This document shows positions 53,898 through 62,564 of a stretch of DNA of 64,000 nucleotides, piece after piece. A model generated the notes under the pieces. It was not told the origin of the DNA. It was given only the letters and a program-made list of their open reading frames with translations, and ran no database searches. Numbering within the stretch: the first letter of the stretch is position 1; each line of letters begins with the position of its first letter. The position numbers and the translations under genes are program-made. The DNA is taken from contig NZ_JALIDZ010000007.1 of assembly GCF_025397915.1 (NCBI RefSeq), positions 248,001 through 312,000 on the forward strand, in the 5' to 3' direction. Source of the stretch: Microbaculum marinisediminis (lineage in GTDB: Bacteria > Pseudomonadota > Alphaproteobacteria > Rhizobiales > Tepidamorphaceae).

Positions 53898-55183
53898 TCG
53901 AGTCGCTGATCGGATTCGGCGCGCTTTTTGTCGTCGTCTTCCTGGGCGTCCCTCTGGGCTTCGCACTGCTGCTCGTCGGGTTGATCGGCTTCGCCGCGCT
54001 ACGCGGCATCGGCCCGGCGCTCGCGATGTCGGGCCAGCAGATCGTCGATTTCAGCACCAACTACGGGTTCTCGGTGCTGCCGCTCTTCATTCTGATGGGA
54101 ACCTTCATTCACCGCGCCCAGCTCTCCGAGGACCTGTACGACGCCGCGCACGTCTTTCTCGGCAGGCGGCGCGGCGGTCTGGCGATGGCGACGATCGCGG
54201 CGTGCGGTGCGTTTGCCGCCGTTTCGGGGTCGTCCCTGGCGACGGCCGCGACCATGAGCAAGGTCGCCGTCCCGCCGATGCGCCGCTACGGCTATGACGA
54301 CCGTCTTGCGACCGGGTCGGTGGCGGCCGGCGGGACGTTGGGCATCCTGATCCCGCCTTCAGTTCCGCTGGTGATCTACGGCATCCTGACCGAAACGGAC
54401 ATCGGAAAGCTGTTCATCGCCGGTGTGCTGCCCGGGCTGCTTCTCATCCTGGCGTATTTCGCAGCGATCTGGCTGACCGTCCTGTTCCGCCCGGCAATGG
54501 GCCCGCGGGCTGAATCCGCGGATATGGCTGAGCGGCTTCAGGCGCTGAAGCGCGTGTGGGCCGTGCTGGCCCTGTTCGTTCTGGTGCTCGGCGGGATCTA
54601 TCTGGGCGTCTTCACCCCGACGGAAGCGGCGGGCATCGGTGCGACCGGCGCGCTCCTGTTCGCCATAGCGCGAAGGCGGCTGAACTGGAGCGAGTTCATC
54701 GGCGCGATGGTCGAAGCGGCGGTAATGACGGGAATGATCTTCCTCGTCGTGTTCGGCGCCATGGTCTTCGCCAACTTCATCAACCTTGCAGGGCTCACCC
54801 GGGCTATCGTCGCCCACCTGCAGGGAGAGAGCATGTCCGCGACCACCGTCGTCATCATGATCTGTGTCGTCTATCTCGTTCTAGGCTGCGTGTTCGACAG
54901 CATGGCCATGCTGCTTCTGACCGTCCCCGTCTTCGCCGCCGTACTGCAGCCACTCGGCGTCGACCTGATCTGGTTCGGCATCGTCACGATCGTGGCAATC
55001 GAAATCGGCCTGATCACGCCGCCGATCGGCATGAACGTCTTTATCGTTCGAACGGTGGTTACCGACGTGAAGGCCAAACAGATCTTCGTCGGCGTCGCCC
55101 CCTTCGTTGTCGCGAGTCTGGTTGCACTCGCAACGCTCATTTACTGGCCTTCGATTACATTGACCCTGCCGGGTCTAATGTAG
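53894..55183 (+). CDS. TRAP transporter large permease (DctM) 2
   Basis: A 429-residue DctM channel. It contains SVLPLFILMGTFIHRAQ, SGSSLATAATMSKVAVPPM, AAGGTLGILIPPSVPLVIYG and GLITPPIGMNVFIVRTVV. It is strongly similar along its length to the DctM of island A, showing that the two catabolic islands use related importers with different binding proteins. The true ATG at 53894 overlaps the dctQ stop. The acyl-CoA ligase follows after 26 bases. Confidence 0.93.
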   Translation: MIESLIGFGALFVVVFLGVPLGFALLLVGLIGFAALRGIGPALAMSGQQIVDFSTNYGFSVLPLFILMGTFIHRAQLSEDLYDAAHVFLGRRRGGLAMATIAACGAFAAVSGSSLATAATMSKVAVPPMRRYGYDDRLATGSVAAGGTLGILIPPSVPLVIYGILTETDIGKLFIAGVLPGLLLILAYFAAIWLTVLFRPAMGPRAESADMAERLQALKRVWAVLALFVLVLGGIYLGVFTPTEAAGIGATGALLFAIARRRLNWSEFIGAMVEAAVMTGMIFLVVFGAMVFANFINLAGLTRAIVAHLQGESMSATTVVIMICVVYLVLGCVFDSMAMLLLTVPVFAAVLQPLGVDLIWFGIVTIVAIEIGLITPPIGMNVFIVRTVVTDVKAKQIFVGVAPFVVASLVALATLIYWPSITLTLPGLM

Positions 55184-55209
55184 GTCGATTGGTATGGGAG
55201 AATAAGAAT

Positions 55210-56745
55210 ATGCGCGCCAACCTGAACACCCTGACCGCCTATCCCAGCGTGTTGCACATGCTTTTCGACCGGGCCGGGAAAACGCCTATGGCACCCGCGA
55301 TGATCGAAGGCGATCGCAGCCTGGACTATGCCGGCCTTACTCGCTGCATCGCCGGCTGCGCGGCTTGGCTGCGCGATCGCGGCGTCGCCGGCGGACGTGT
55401 CGCGCTGATCGCTCAGAACTCCCTCGACTGCGCGGTGGCGCTCTACGCGGTCCATGCCGCAGGCGCACAGGTCGTACCGGTCAACCCCGCCTACACCGAA
55501 CGCGAGCTGAAGCAGATTCTCGAGGACGCCGATCCCGCCCTCGTGCTCTTCGACGCCGCCCGCGAAGCCGAACTCGGGCTGCTTCTGGAAGGACTGGGCG
55601 TGCCCGGCGAAGCCATCGGTCCCGGCAAGCGCCTACTCGATGCGTGGAAGGACGACGCCGGTGTGCCGTTGCCCGCCTCTCTGCCCGGGCCGGACGACCT
55701 CGCGACGCTGCAGTACACGGGCGGAACAACCGGCCTGCCGAAGGGCGTGAACATCACCCACGGCCAGATCGCCGTGAACGTGGCGCAGCGCGAAGCCGCA
55801 CTCCCCACGGGCGCAAACGAGGTCGTCCTGTGCGTCATGCCCCTGTTCCACGTCTTCGCCACGTCGATGTGCCTCTATCTGGCGGCCAATTGCGGCGGGC
55901 TGCTGGTCATCCTGCCGCGATACAGGCCGGACCTGGTCCTCGAGGCCCTGATGCGGCACAAGGTGACCCGGCTGCCGGCCGGCCCGACGATCATTTCGGG
56001 TCTCATGTCGTTCGAGGGGTTCGGGGAGGCGGACCTCGGGTCGCTGCGCGCCGTCTATTCGGGCTCCGCGGCCCTTCCCGAAGCCGTGCTGCAACAGTGG
56101 GAGGAGAGGGTCGGCTGCCCGATCTACGAAGGGTATGGCCAGTCGGAGGCCGGCCCGGTGCTGACCTACCAGTACGAAGGCGAGAACCGGATTCCGGGCT
56201 CCGTCGGGCGGCCGGTGCCCGAGACGGAGGTCCAGATCGTCGATCCCGAGGAGGGACGGACGGTGCTTCCGGTCGGCGAGGTCGGAGAGATCCGCGCCCG
56301 CGGCCCGCAGATCATGGCGGGCTACCGGGCGCGCCCGCAGGAGACGGCCGCCGCTCTGCGCGACGGCTGGCTCTATACCGGCGACATCGGCCGGCTGGAC
56401 GCGGACGGCAATCTCTATATCAGCGACCGCAAGAAGGACATGGTGATCACCGGGGGGTACAACGTCTACCCGCGCGAGGTGGAGGAGGTGCTCCACTCCC
56501 ACCCCTCGGTCTCGGAAGCCGCCGTGATCGGACGGCCCGACGACTACCGCGGCGAGATCGTCGTCGCCTACCTGGCGATGCGGCCGGGCGCCGAGCGGGA
56601 TTTCGACACGCTGGAAGAGTACTGCCGTCAGAACCTCGCCCGCTACAAGGTGCCGGCCAGGTTCGTCCAGCTGCCCAGCCTGCCCCGGACCGTGATCGGC
56701 AAGCTCGACAAGCCCGCGCTTCATGCCATGGCCGACCGCGCCTGA
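55210..56745 (+). CDS. acyl-CoA ligase (AMP-forming)
   Basis: A 511-residue ANL-superfamily enzyme. The phosphate loop is LQYTGGTTGLPKGVNITHG, the adenylate site YEGYGQSEAGPVLTYQ, followed by WLYTGDIGRLDADG and the C-terminal DRKKDMVITGGYNVYPREVE hinge. The catalytic lysine is in RTVIGKLDKPAL. It activates a carboxylic acid to its CoA thioester, presumably the compound imported by the TRAP system just upstream. The ATG at 55210 gives the natural N-terminus MRANLNTLTAYPSVLHMLF. An IS6 remnant begins 19 bases after its stop. Confidence 0.93.
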   Translation: MRANLNTLTAYPSVLHMLFDRAGKTPMAPAMIEGDRSLDYAGLTRCIAGCAAWLRDRGVAGGRVALIAQNSLDCAVALYAVHAAGAQVVPVNPAYTERELKQILEDADPALVLFDAAREAELGLLLEGLGVPGEAIGPGKRLLDAWKDDAGVPLPASLPGPDDLATLQYTGGTTGLPKGVNITHGQIAVNVAQREAALPTGANEVVLCVMPLFHVFATSMCLYLAANCGGLLVILPRYRPDLVLEALMRHKVTRLPAGPTIISGLMSFEGFGEADLGSLRAVYSGSAALPEAVLQQWEERVGCPIYEGYGQSEAGPVLTYQYEGENRIPGSVGRPVPETEVQIVDPEEGRTVLPVGEVGEIRARGPQIMAGYRARPQETAAALRDGWLYTGDIGRLDADGNLYISDRKKDMVITGGYNVYPREVEEVLHSHPSVSEAAVIGRPDDYRGEIVVAYLAMRPGAERDFDTLEEYCRQNLARYKVPARFVQLPSLPRTVIGKLDKPALHAMADRA

Positions 56746-56763
56746 ACCCGTTCGGCCGGCGCT

Positions 56764-57184
56764 CCGATTGTTGAACCCGCGGCCTGACGACTGAAGATCC
56801 TCGTCCCCCGGCTCCTTCAGGGCTGTACCGTAGGACGGAAACCGGTCGGTGACGTTCTCCCGTGGCCGACCGTAGCGTCGCATCAGTTACCTCAGGAAGT
56901 TCAGTGCAGCCTTTCTATCGCGGCGCTTCGTGACGATGGCTTTTAGCCACGCGCCCACGTGATCGACGGCGCCGGAGGCAATGCGCCTTGCCGTTGACCT
57001 TCACGAAGATCTCGTCGACGTGCCAGTGCCAACTCGAGAAGACGCGCATCCTGTCGATGCCACGCTCGTGGAGCAGATGTTCAACATTGCGAAGCGAAAG
57101 AGGGAAAAGCACGTACAGCGTTGCTACGAGGCGAAAGATCTCTGGACTGACCTTGAAGTCGCGGAAGGGGCGCGGCGCGGTCAT
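56764..57184 (-). pseudogene. IS6-family transposase remnant (deleted and frameshifted)
   Basis: Reading the minus strand from 57184 gives MTAPRPFRDFKVSPEIFRLV, then LYVLFPLSLRNVEHLLHERG, then WHVDEIFVKVNGKAHCL. A frameshift near 56975 moves the frame to AVDHVGAWLKAIVTKRRDRK and AALNFLR, then an in-frame TAA and LMRRYGRPRENVTDRFPSYG, ending at a NNR motif. These are IS6 transposase blocks, including two of the three DDE acids. About 35 residues between HERGID and the first acid are missing, and everything after NNR, with the catalytic glutamate, is gone. No terminal inverted repeats were found. Confidence 0.8.
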
Positions 57185-57187
57185 GCC

Positions 57188-57325
57188 GATCTCCGGCTGG
57201 ATCGTGCGAGGCGCCTGCTCAAGCATTCTTCCATGGACGTGACCGAGGTGGCGCTCGCCTGCGGCTTTACCTCTCCGGCGCATTTTTCGCGCGCCTACCG
57301 GCTCCGCTTCGACCGCTCGGGGTGA
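57188..57325 (+). pseudogene. AraC-family C-terminal helix-turn-helix fragment
   Basis: A plus-strand frame reads LRLDRARRLLKHSSMDVTEV then ALACGFTSPAHFSRAYRLRF and stops at 57325. This is the final helix-turn-helix of a GlxA-like AraC regulator with the whole N-terminal part missing. It abuts the 5' end of the IS6 remnant at 57184, so the insertion probably destroyed the gene. Confidence 0.75.
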
Positions 57326-58259
57326 TGCGTGGCGCCTCGCCGGCTTCCAGACTGTCTTTCAGATAAGCCAGCAGGGTCGCTGCAGCCGGTGTCAGGCTGG
57401 TCCGGGTACTCGTGACGATGCAGAGCTCCCGTTCGAGGGCGAGGTCCTTCAGCTTCACCTGTACGATCTGCGGCGATTGCAGAACCGATGCGGCCAACCG
57501 CGGCATGAGCGCCAGGCCCATACCCTGGGAAATCATGATCAGCATCGAAATGGTGCCGTGGGCGCGCAAAGTGCTGCCATGAAAGCGGGACGGCAGAATG
57601 CCGTCGCCTGCCAGCAGCTTGCCGATGCCGGTGCTGGTGGCAAGCATGATCATGTCGTCCTCGGGGATCGCGGACAGCGCCACAGCGCGCTCTCGGGCGA
57701 GGGGATGGTCGCTGTGGCAGACAAGCACGAATGGATCGTTGAGCAGGGGCTGATAGGTCAGTTCGTCGGTTTCGTGCCAGCGTTCGGCCAAGGCGAAATC
57801 GATGGTCCGGTCCCTGACCATCGCACCCAGCCGGCCGGCGATGTCGTCGAATACCGTTACCTCCACGGCGGGATGCCGTGCCCGAAAGCTGGCAATGGCG
57901 GGCAACAGGGGATAGCGCACCATGGACGGCGCTGCGCCGACCCGCACCGCGCCGCTGGCCAGCCCCCCCAGCCGGCGCATTTCCAGCATGGCCGTATCAA
58001 AATCGGCAACGATCCGACGCGCGCGCGCGATCAATTCCGTGCCCGCGGGGGTGAGGGAGACCGGACGCACGGCGCGGTCGAAGAGGGAAACGCCACTATC
58101 GGCTTCCAGCTGCCTGATCGTCTCGGTCAGGGCCGAGGGCACCACATGCAGGAATTCCGCCGCACGGGTGAATGAGCGCAGTTCCGCCACGGCGATGGCT
58201 GCTCTCAAATGGCGAATGCTAATGTTCGTTTTTATCGAATCACTCTTCATAATATTCAA
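57267..58259 (-). CDS. LysR-family transcriptional regulator
   Basis: A 330-residue LysR-type protein. The N-terminal helix-turn-helix is ISIRHLRAAIAVAELRSFTR then AAEFLHVVPSALTETIRQLE, and a periplasmic-binding-like effector domain follows (VRVGAAPSMVRYPLLPAIAS). It diverges from the YdiJ-like dehydrogenase and probably controls it. The start may be 58259 or the ATG at 58250. The last 20 or so residues (GEAPRITPSGRSGAGRRAKN) are encoded antisense to the AraC fragment, so the original C-terminus may have been replaced at the junction. Confidence 0.88.
   Translation of the reverse strand: MNIMKSDSIKTNISIRHLRAAIAVAELRSFTRAAEFLHVVPSALTETIRQLEADSGVSLFDRAVRPVSLTPAGTELIARARRIVADFDTAMLEMRRLGGLASGAVRVGAAPSMVRYPLLPAIASFRARHPAVEVTVFDDIAGRLGAMVRDRTIDFALAERWHETDELTYQPLLNDPFVLVCHSDHPLARERAVALSAIPEDDMIMLATSTGIGKLLAGDGILPSRFHGSTLRAHGTISMLIMISQGMGLALMPRLAASVLQSPQIVQVKLKDLALERELCIVTSTRTSLTPAAATLLAYLKDSLEAGEAPRITPSGRSGAGRRAKNAPER
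58225..58239. promoter_or_regulatory. LysR-type box 1 (TTC-N9-GAA)
   Basis: TTC and GAA arms nine bases apart, extended to TTCG and CGAA. It lies within the first codons of the lysR gene and 30 bases from a second box of the same form, as in autoregulated LysR systems. Confidence 0.4.
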
Positions 58260-58270
58260 TTTTTACGAAT
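58254..58270. promoter_or_regulatory. LysR-type box 2 (ATTC-N9-GAAT)
   Basis: A perfect ATTC-N9-GAAT palindrome in the short gap between lysR and the YdiJ-like gene. Its centre is 30 bases, about three helical turns, from box 1. Confidence 0.45.
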
Positions 58271-58295
58271 TATATGGCTGTGCTTCAATCCGGCC

Positions 58296-61160
58296 ATGCC
58301 CGTTTCAGCCCCCATCGACCGCCTTCAACCCATCGTCGCCGATCCGTTCATGACGCTTAGCGAGGCGTTGCTCGACAAGGGCTTTCGCGGCGACGTCTCG
58401 CGCGATCACGCTGCCCGTGCGGCGATGTCGACGGATAACAGTGTCTATGAATTGATGCCCGACCTCGTTGTCGCCCCGCGCGATGAGGACGATGTCATTC
58501 TGCTGCTCGCAACGATGGCGGAACCCCGTTTTCGTGACCTGCCCATAACGGGGCGTGGTGGCGGCACCGGTACCAACGGGCAGAGCCTCAATCGCGGTGT
58601 CATCGTCAATTTCCAGCGCTTCATGACGCGAGTTCTGGCCGTCAATGTCGATGAAGGCTGGGCGGAGGTCGAACCCGGAGTCGTTCTCGACGAACTCAAC
58701 GCGGCCCTGGCCGACAAGGGACTGTTCTTCGCGCCCAATACCTCGACTGCAACCCGCTGCACCATCGGAGGCATGGTGGGCACGGACGCATCGGGCAAGG
58801 GGTCGCGCATCTATGGCAAGACCAGCGAGAATATAGTCGGCCTGTCCGTGGTTCTGGAGGGCGGCCGCCATCTCTGCAACCTGGAGCCGCCACCGGACTG
58901 GGCCGGCCCCCTGCTGGCTGAACTGGCCGGCGCTTGCGATGCTGGACGGGATGCGCTCATCACCCATACGCCCCGCATCAACCGGCGCTTTACCGGTTAC
59001 GACCTCGAGCGCGCCCGGCCCGACGGGGACACGCTCGAGTGGTGGCGCCTGTTTCTCGGGGCGGAGGGTACGCTAGGGATGGTGACGCGCATCCGCGTGC
59101 GCCTCGTCCCCGCACCGAAGCACAAGCGGCTCGTCGTGGTCGCTTTCGGCAGCTTCCGACATGCTCTCCTGGCAAGTGCCAGCATCCTCACCCATGAGCC
59201 GCTTGCCATCGAGGTGATGGACGAATGGGTCTCCCGGCTCGCCCGCGACGCCGGCCTGACCGACGCGCTGCCGCCGATCGTGCGGGGCGAGGCCGAGCAG
59301 CCCGTCTCCCATATATTCGTCGAATTCGTGGGCGAGCACTGCGCGGCACTGGATGATCAGGCCGAGCGTTTCGCCGCCTTCGCCGCCAGCCTGCCCGGCG
59401 TCGTGGGCACCTATATGACCTTGGATCCCGACGAGCAGAAGCGCCTGTGGGGCGTGCGTGCCGCAGCCGTGGGCCTGCTGAGCAAACGTTACGGACGTCG
59501 CAGGCCGGTCGCCTTCATCGAGGATAGTGTCGTTCCGGTCGAGCATCTTGTGCCCTTCGTGGACGCCTTCGATGCCCTGATGCGTGAGCATGGCCTCGCC
59601 TATGGCATATACGGGCATATCGATGTCGGCTGCCTGCATGTCCGCCCGGCACTGGATCTGGACGAGGACAGGGATAGAGCGGTTTTCCAGGCGGTGTCCG
59701 ATGCCGTCTATGCGCTGTGCAAGGCGCATGGTGGCATTTTCTGGGGCGAGCACGGCAAGGGCATTAGGGGCACTTACCTGCCCGATTTCGTGGGCCCGGA
59801 AGCCTATGCCGCGCTGCAGCGCGTCAAGCGTGCTTTCGATCCCTGTGAACGGTTCAATCCGGGCAAGCTCGTCGTCGTCGAGCGGCCGCGCCTCGGCATC
59901 ATGGATTTGCCGTTCCGGCAGGGAAATGCGGCGGGCGACATCTACGAGAAGAGCTTTCATTGCAATGGCAATGCCGCCTGCCTCGGCTTTGCCCGCACCG
60001 CGCCCATGTGCCCCTCCTATCAGGCGACGCGCGATAATCGCCAGTCGCCCAAGGGGCGGGCCGATGCGCTTCGGCAGTGGCGAAAGGCGCAGCTGGCCGC
60101 GGACCCGCATCTCGCCGAGCGAGAGGACGATGTTTTCGACGCCCTGAACACATGCCTAAGCTGCAATGCCTGTGCCAGCCGGTGTCCGGTTCAGGTGAGC
60201 ATTCCCGCCATGAAGTCGGCCTTTCTCGACCAGTATTACCAGACGCGCCGTCGCCCCTTGCGCGAACATCTGGTCACCACGCTGGAAGCAGGCGCCACTC
60301 TGGTCGACGCCGTGCGGCCTCTGGCGCGGCTGGGCATGGCGATGGGAGGCAAGTGGATATCTACCCTCCTCGACATGTGCGATGCGCCCGCAATTTCTCG
60401 CCGCAGCCTCCGTGGGCTTGGGCACCGGGTTCACCACTGGAACGACCGGTCGCTTCGGAACCAGTCCGGCGAGGTTCTGGTTCTGGCCGATCCTTTCACC
60501 ATCATGTTCGATGTCGAGGCCATCGGTGCCGTATGTGACGGACTGGTTGTGCTCGGCTACGCGCCCGTCATCATCACGCTGCCGCCCGGTGCCAAGTCGT
60601 CGCATGTCCTAGGCTTGCGGCAACGCTACGAAGCGCGCGCCCGCCGGCAGATCGGCGCCCTCGCGCGACTGCAGAAGACCGGCCTGCCGATGCTTGCCGT
60701 CGATCCGGCCTTCGCCTTGCTGACGCGGCAGGAATACCGCCATCTTGATGCCGGAACGCCGCAGATTGCACTGGTTCAGGAATTTCTCGCCACCCGCCTT
60801 GCCGCCGGGGACAGCTGGGCCCGCGCCGCTGCGGCGCCGTCGCGCAAGCTCATGGCGCATTGCACCGAACTGGCGGCGCTGCCCGGCACGCTCAAGCTCT
60901 GGCGTGACATATTCGACGCCATCGGCGTGACCGTGCAGCCGGTGGATACCGGCTGTTGCGGCATGGCCGGCCTGTTCGGACACGAAATGCGCAATCAGCA
61001 GATGTCCCGCAACCTCTTCGATGCAAGCTGGGCACGGCCGGCTTCGGGCGAAGACGAGATCCTGGCGACCGGCTTTTCCTGCCGTTGCCAGGTGGAGCGG
61101 TTCAGTTCCACCCGAGCTGTCCATCCCATGAAGCTTATTGCCGACGCGCTCGCGCAATGA
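58296..61160 (+). CDS. FAD-binding and Fe-S oxidoreductase, YdiJ-like (D-2-hydroxyacid dehydrogenase type)
   Basis: A 954-residue fusion like E. coli YdiJ. The N-terminal FAD_binding_4 domain holds LPITGRGGGTGTNGQSLNRG and PNTSTATRCTIGGMVGTDAS, and the C-terminal FAD-linked oxidase domain ends in RFNPGKLVVVERP. Two cysteine clusters follow, CNGNAACLGFARTAPMCPSY and CLSCNACASRCPVQVS, and the CCG domain is DTGCCGMAGLFGHE. Relatives oxidise D-2-hydroxyglutarate or D-lactate and pass electrons through Fe-S clusters. The ATG at 58296 (MPVSAPIDRLQPIV) was chosen over upstream ATGs inside the operator region. It diverges from lysR. Confidence 0.9.
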   Translation: MPVSAPIDRLQPIVADPFMTLSEALLDKGFRGDVSRDHAARAAMSTDNSVYELMPDLVVAPRDEDDVILLLATMAEPRFRDLPITGRGGGTGTNGQSLNRGVIVNFQRFMTRVLAVNVDEGWAEVEPGVVLDELNAALADKGLFFAPNTSTATRCTIGGMVGTDASGKGSRIYGKTSENIVGLSVVLEGGRHLCNLEPPPDWAGPLLAELAGACDAGRDALITHTPRINRRFTGYDLERARPDGDTLEWWRLFLGAEGTLGMVTRIRVRLVPAPKHKRLVVVAFGSFRHALLASASILTHEPLAIEVMDEWVSRLARDAGLTDALPPIVRGEAEQPVSHIFVEFVGEHCAALDDQAERFAAFAASLPGVVGTYMTLDPDEQKRLWGVRAAAVGLLSKRYGRRRPVAFIEDSVVPVEHLVPFVDAFDALMREHGLAYGIYGHIDVGCLHVRPALDLDEDRDRAVFQAVSDAVYALCKAHGGIFWGEHGKGIRGTYLPDFVGPEAYAALQRVKRAFDPCERFNPGKLVVVERPRLGIMDLPFRQGNAAGDIYEKSFHCNGNAACLGFARTAPMCPSYQATRDNRQSPKGRADALRQWRKAQLAADPHLAEREDDVFDALNTCLSCNACASRCPVQVSIPAMKSAFLDQYYQTRRRPLREHLVTTLEAGATLVDAVRPLARLGMAMGGKWISTLLDMCDAPAISRRSLRGLGHRVHHWNDRSLRNQSGEVLVLADPFTIMFDVEAIGAVCDGLVVLGYAPVIITLPPGAKSSHVLGLRQRYEARARRQIGALARLQKTGLPMLAVDPAFALLTRQEYRHLDAGTPQIALVQEFLATRLAAGDSWARAAAAPSRKLMAHCTELAALPGTLKLWRDIFDAIGVTVQPVDTGCCGMAGLFGHEMRNQQMSRNLFDASWARPASGEDEILATGFSCRCQVERFSSTRAVHPMKLIADALAQ

Positions 61161-61403
61161 GGAAGCTGGCCGGCCGCAAAAACCGTAGGCTCGGGGCCTG
61201 CTATTTTGTGATTCACGATCTCCTCTAAAGGAAATTGCGATTGGCCTGCTGTCGGATTTTCGGACACGGGGAAAAGTGCTGACGGGTGGCCCAGGGCGGC
61301 GGCGGCCCGTAAGGGGGGAATCTGCGCAAGCCGATCTATCGAGGAAGTGTCTCAGATTTCTCCGCCAGAACATTTGGGGCCACCAATGGTCCTGCCTGTC
61401 ATT

Positions 61404-61892
61404 CTATGAGGCTTGGTTCGTTCCCTCGGGGATCGCGCTGGTGATTTGGCGGTTGGCGGCAATAAACGCATCCAAGGATCCCTTCAGCAGAAATTCCCGG
61501 TAGTCTGCCTTGACTTTCTCTCCGGTGAAGAAAACGAACCCGTCGTGCCCCGACGCCACGCGCATTCTCCTAGTCGCTTCGTCTGCATCGACGCCCTTGA
61601 ACCAGTTGTGAAAGAACGTCGTGAACCCGACCAGTGCGTCACTCCACTCAACCGGTTTGTAGCGTCCGAGTGTCGCCCAGAGCGGTTTCGTTTCGTCGCT
61701 GTGCATTGACATCCGCGCCGAAGCGGCACCTTCGCATGTCGAGAACGTGACGAGCAGGCCATAGGGCAGGCCTTTCAAGCAAACAGGCCGAATCGGACGG
61801 GGCAGAGAGGCTGGACCGGCGCCTGATCCAAAGCGAAACCGCCGACCTTGATCCGGCGGCCTCGGCCTGCAGGTGCGCGGCCGCGACGTCAC
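61404..61892 (-). CDS. hypothetical protein, probably a C-terminal fragment
   Basis: A 162-codon frame whose last 110 codons look protein-like: GLLVTFSTCEGAASARMSMH, then WSDALVGFTTFFHNWFKGVD and EATRRMRVASGHDGFVFFTG. The first 40 codons are arginine- and proline-rich and look like out-of-frame sequence. The CEGAAS segment followed by a helix-rich tail suggests the end of a larger, caspase- or CHAT-like uncharacterised protein. No named family was recognised. It lies in a decayed stretch, so it may not be expressed. The gaps on either side (61161-61403 and 61893-61968) showed nothing further. Confidence 0.35.
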   Translation of the reverse strand: MTSRPRTCRPRPPDQGRRFRFGSGAGPASLPRPIRPVCLKGLPYGLLVTFSTCEGAASARMSMHSDETKPLWATLGRYKPVEWSDALVGFTTFFHNWFKGVDADEATRRMRVASGHDGFVFFTGEKVKADYREFLLKGSLDAFIAANRQITSAIPEGTNQAS

Positions 61893-61968
61893 GGACGTCG
61901 TGCAGGGCGGATCGGTGTTGTGGCAACCCGGCAGGAACGAGAGATTGACGTATGGTATCGGGCCGCGT

Positions 61969-62463
61969 TCAGCGCTGCGATCTCGTCATGAAATCTGCAA
62001 TTGCTTGCTTGTTGTCGTCGCTGATTAACGTCTCTCCATCGCTCACCAGATCAGCAAGTGTTTGAGCACGCAAAGCGTCCCGCCAGGCGTCCTCCGCAGC
62101 GAGCATACGAGACTTGATGAAGCAGTCCGTTTTGTAGACGCACGGGTCTTTAGAGTGGCCCGGCCCACGGCGGCGAAGCTCGCGGCAGACGAACGCTGGT
62201 TCACGTCCGTCAATGGCCTCAACAATATCGAGCAGCGTTATGCTCGCTGGCTCTCGCGCCAAGCGATATCCCCCCCGCGGCCCCGGTAGTGCGTCAATGA
62301 CACCGGCAGCCGTGAGCGCGCGCAGATGCTTCAGGAGATAGGACTCGGAAACGCCATGAAGCTCGGCAAGGCTCTTGCCCGCGAGAACCTTGCCATCTGG
62401 CAGGTAGGCAAGCGCTAGGGCGCAGTGCAGCGCCGCCTCGACTCCATCGCTCAATCGCCGCAC
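61969..62463 (-). CDS. Rrf2-family transcriptional regulator
   Basis: A 164-residue Rrf2 protein. The helix-turn-helix reads GKSLAELHGVSESYLLKHLR, the wing GPRGGYRLAREPASITLLDI, and the cysteines lie in FVCRELRRRGPGH then DPCVYKTDCF (CX14CX5C). The wider first spacing than NsrR leaves open whether it holds a cluster or senses redox by thiols. It starts at a GTG with AGGGGGAAG upstream and diverges from a carboxymuconolactone-decarboxylase gene across a 25-bp palindrome, a common regulator-target arrangement. Confidence 0.88.
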   Translation of the reverse strand: MRRLSDGVEAALHCALALAYLPDGKVLAGKSLAELHGVSESYLLKHLRALTAAGVIDALPGPRGGYRLAREPASITLLDIVEAIDGREPAFVCRELRRRGPGHSKDPCVYKTDCFIKSRMLAAEDAWRDALRAQTLADLVSDGETLISDDNKQAIADFMTRSQR

Positions 62464-62506
62464 CGGGCTTCCCCCTGTTTTCGCGGGGTTGGGTTGGCAC
62501 TCTCAT

Positions 62507-62531
62507 ATCGTAGATATATTATATCCACGAT
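62507..62531. promoter_or_regulatory. 25-bp palindrome in the rrf2/CMD gap
   Basis: Arms ATCGTAGATATA and TATATCCACGAT flank one central T, with one mismatch. It lies 43 bases upstream of the Rrf2 start and 33 bases before the CMD ATG, in the only AT-rich patch of the gap, so it is a strong candidate operator for both genes. Confidence 0.65.
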
Positions 62532-62564
62532 TCGACGCCAACCCTCATCTGACAGGGCCTTGCC

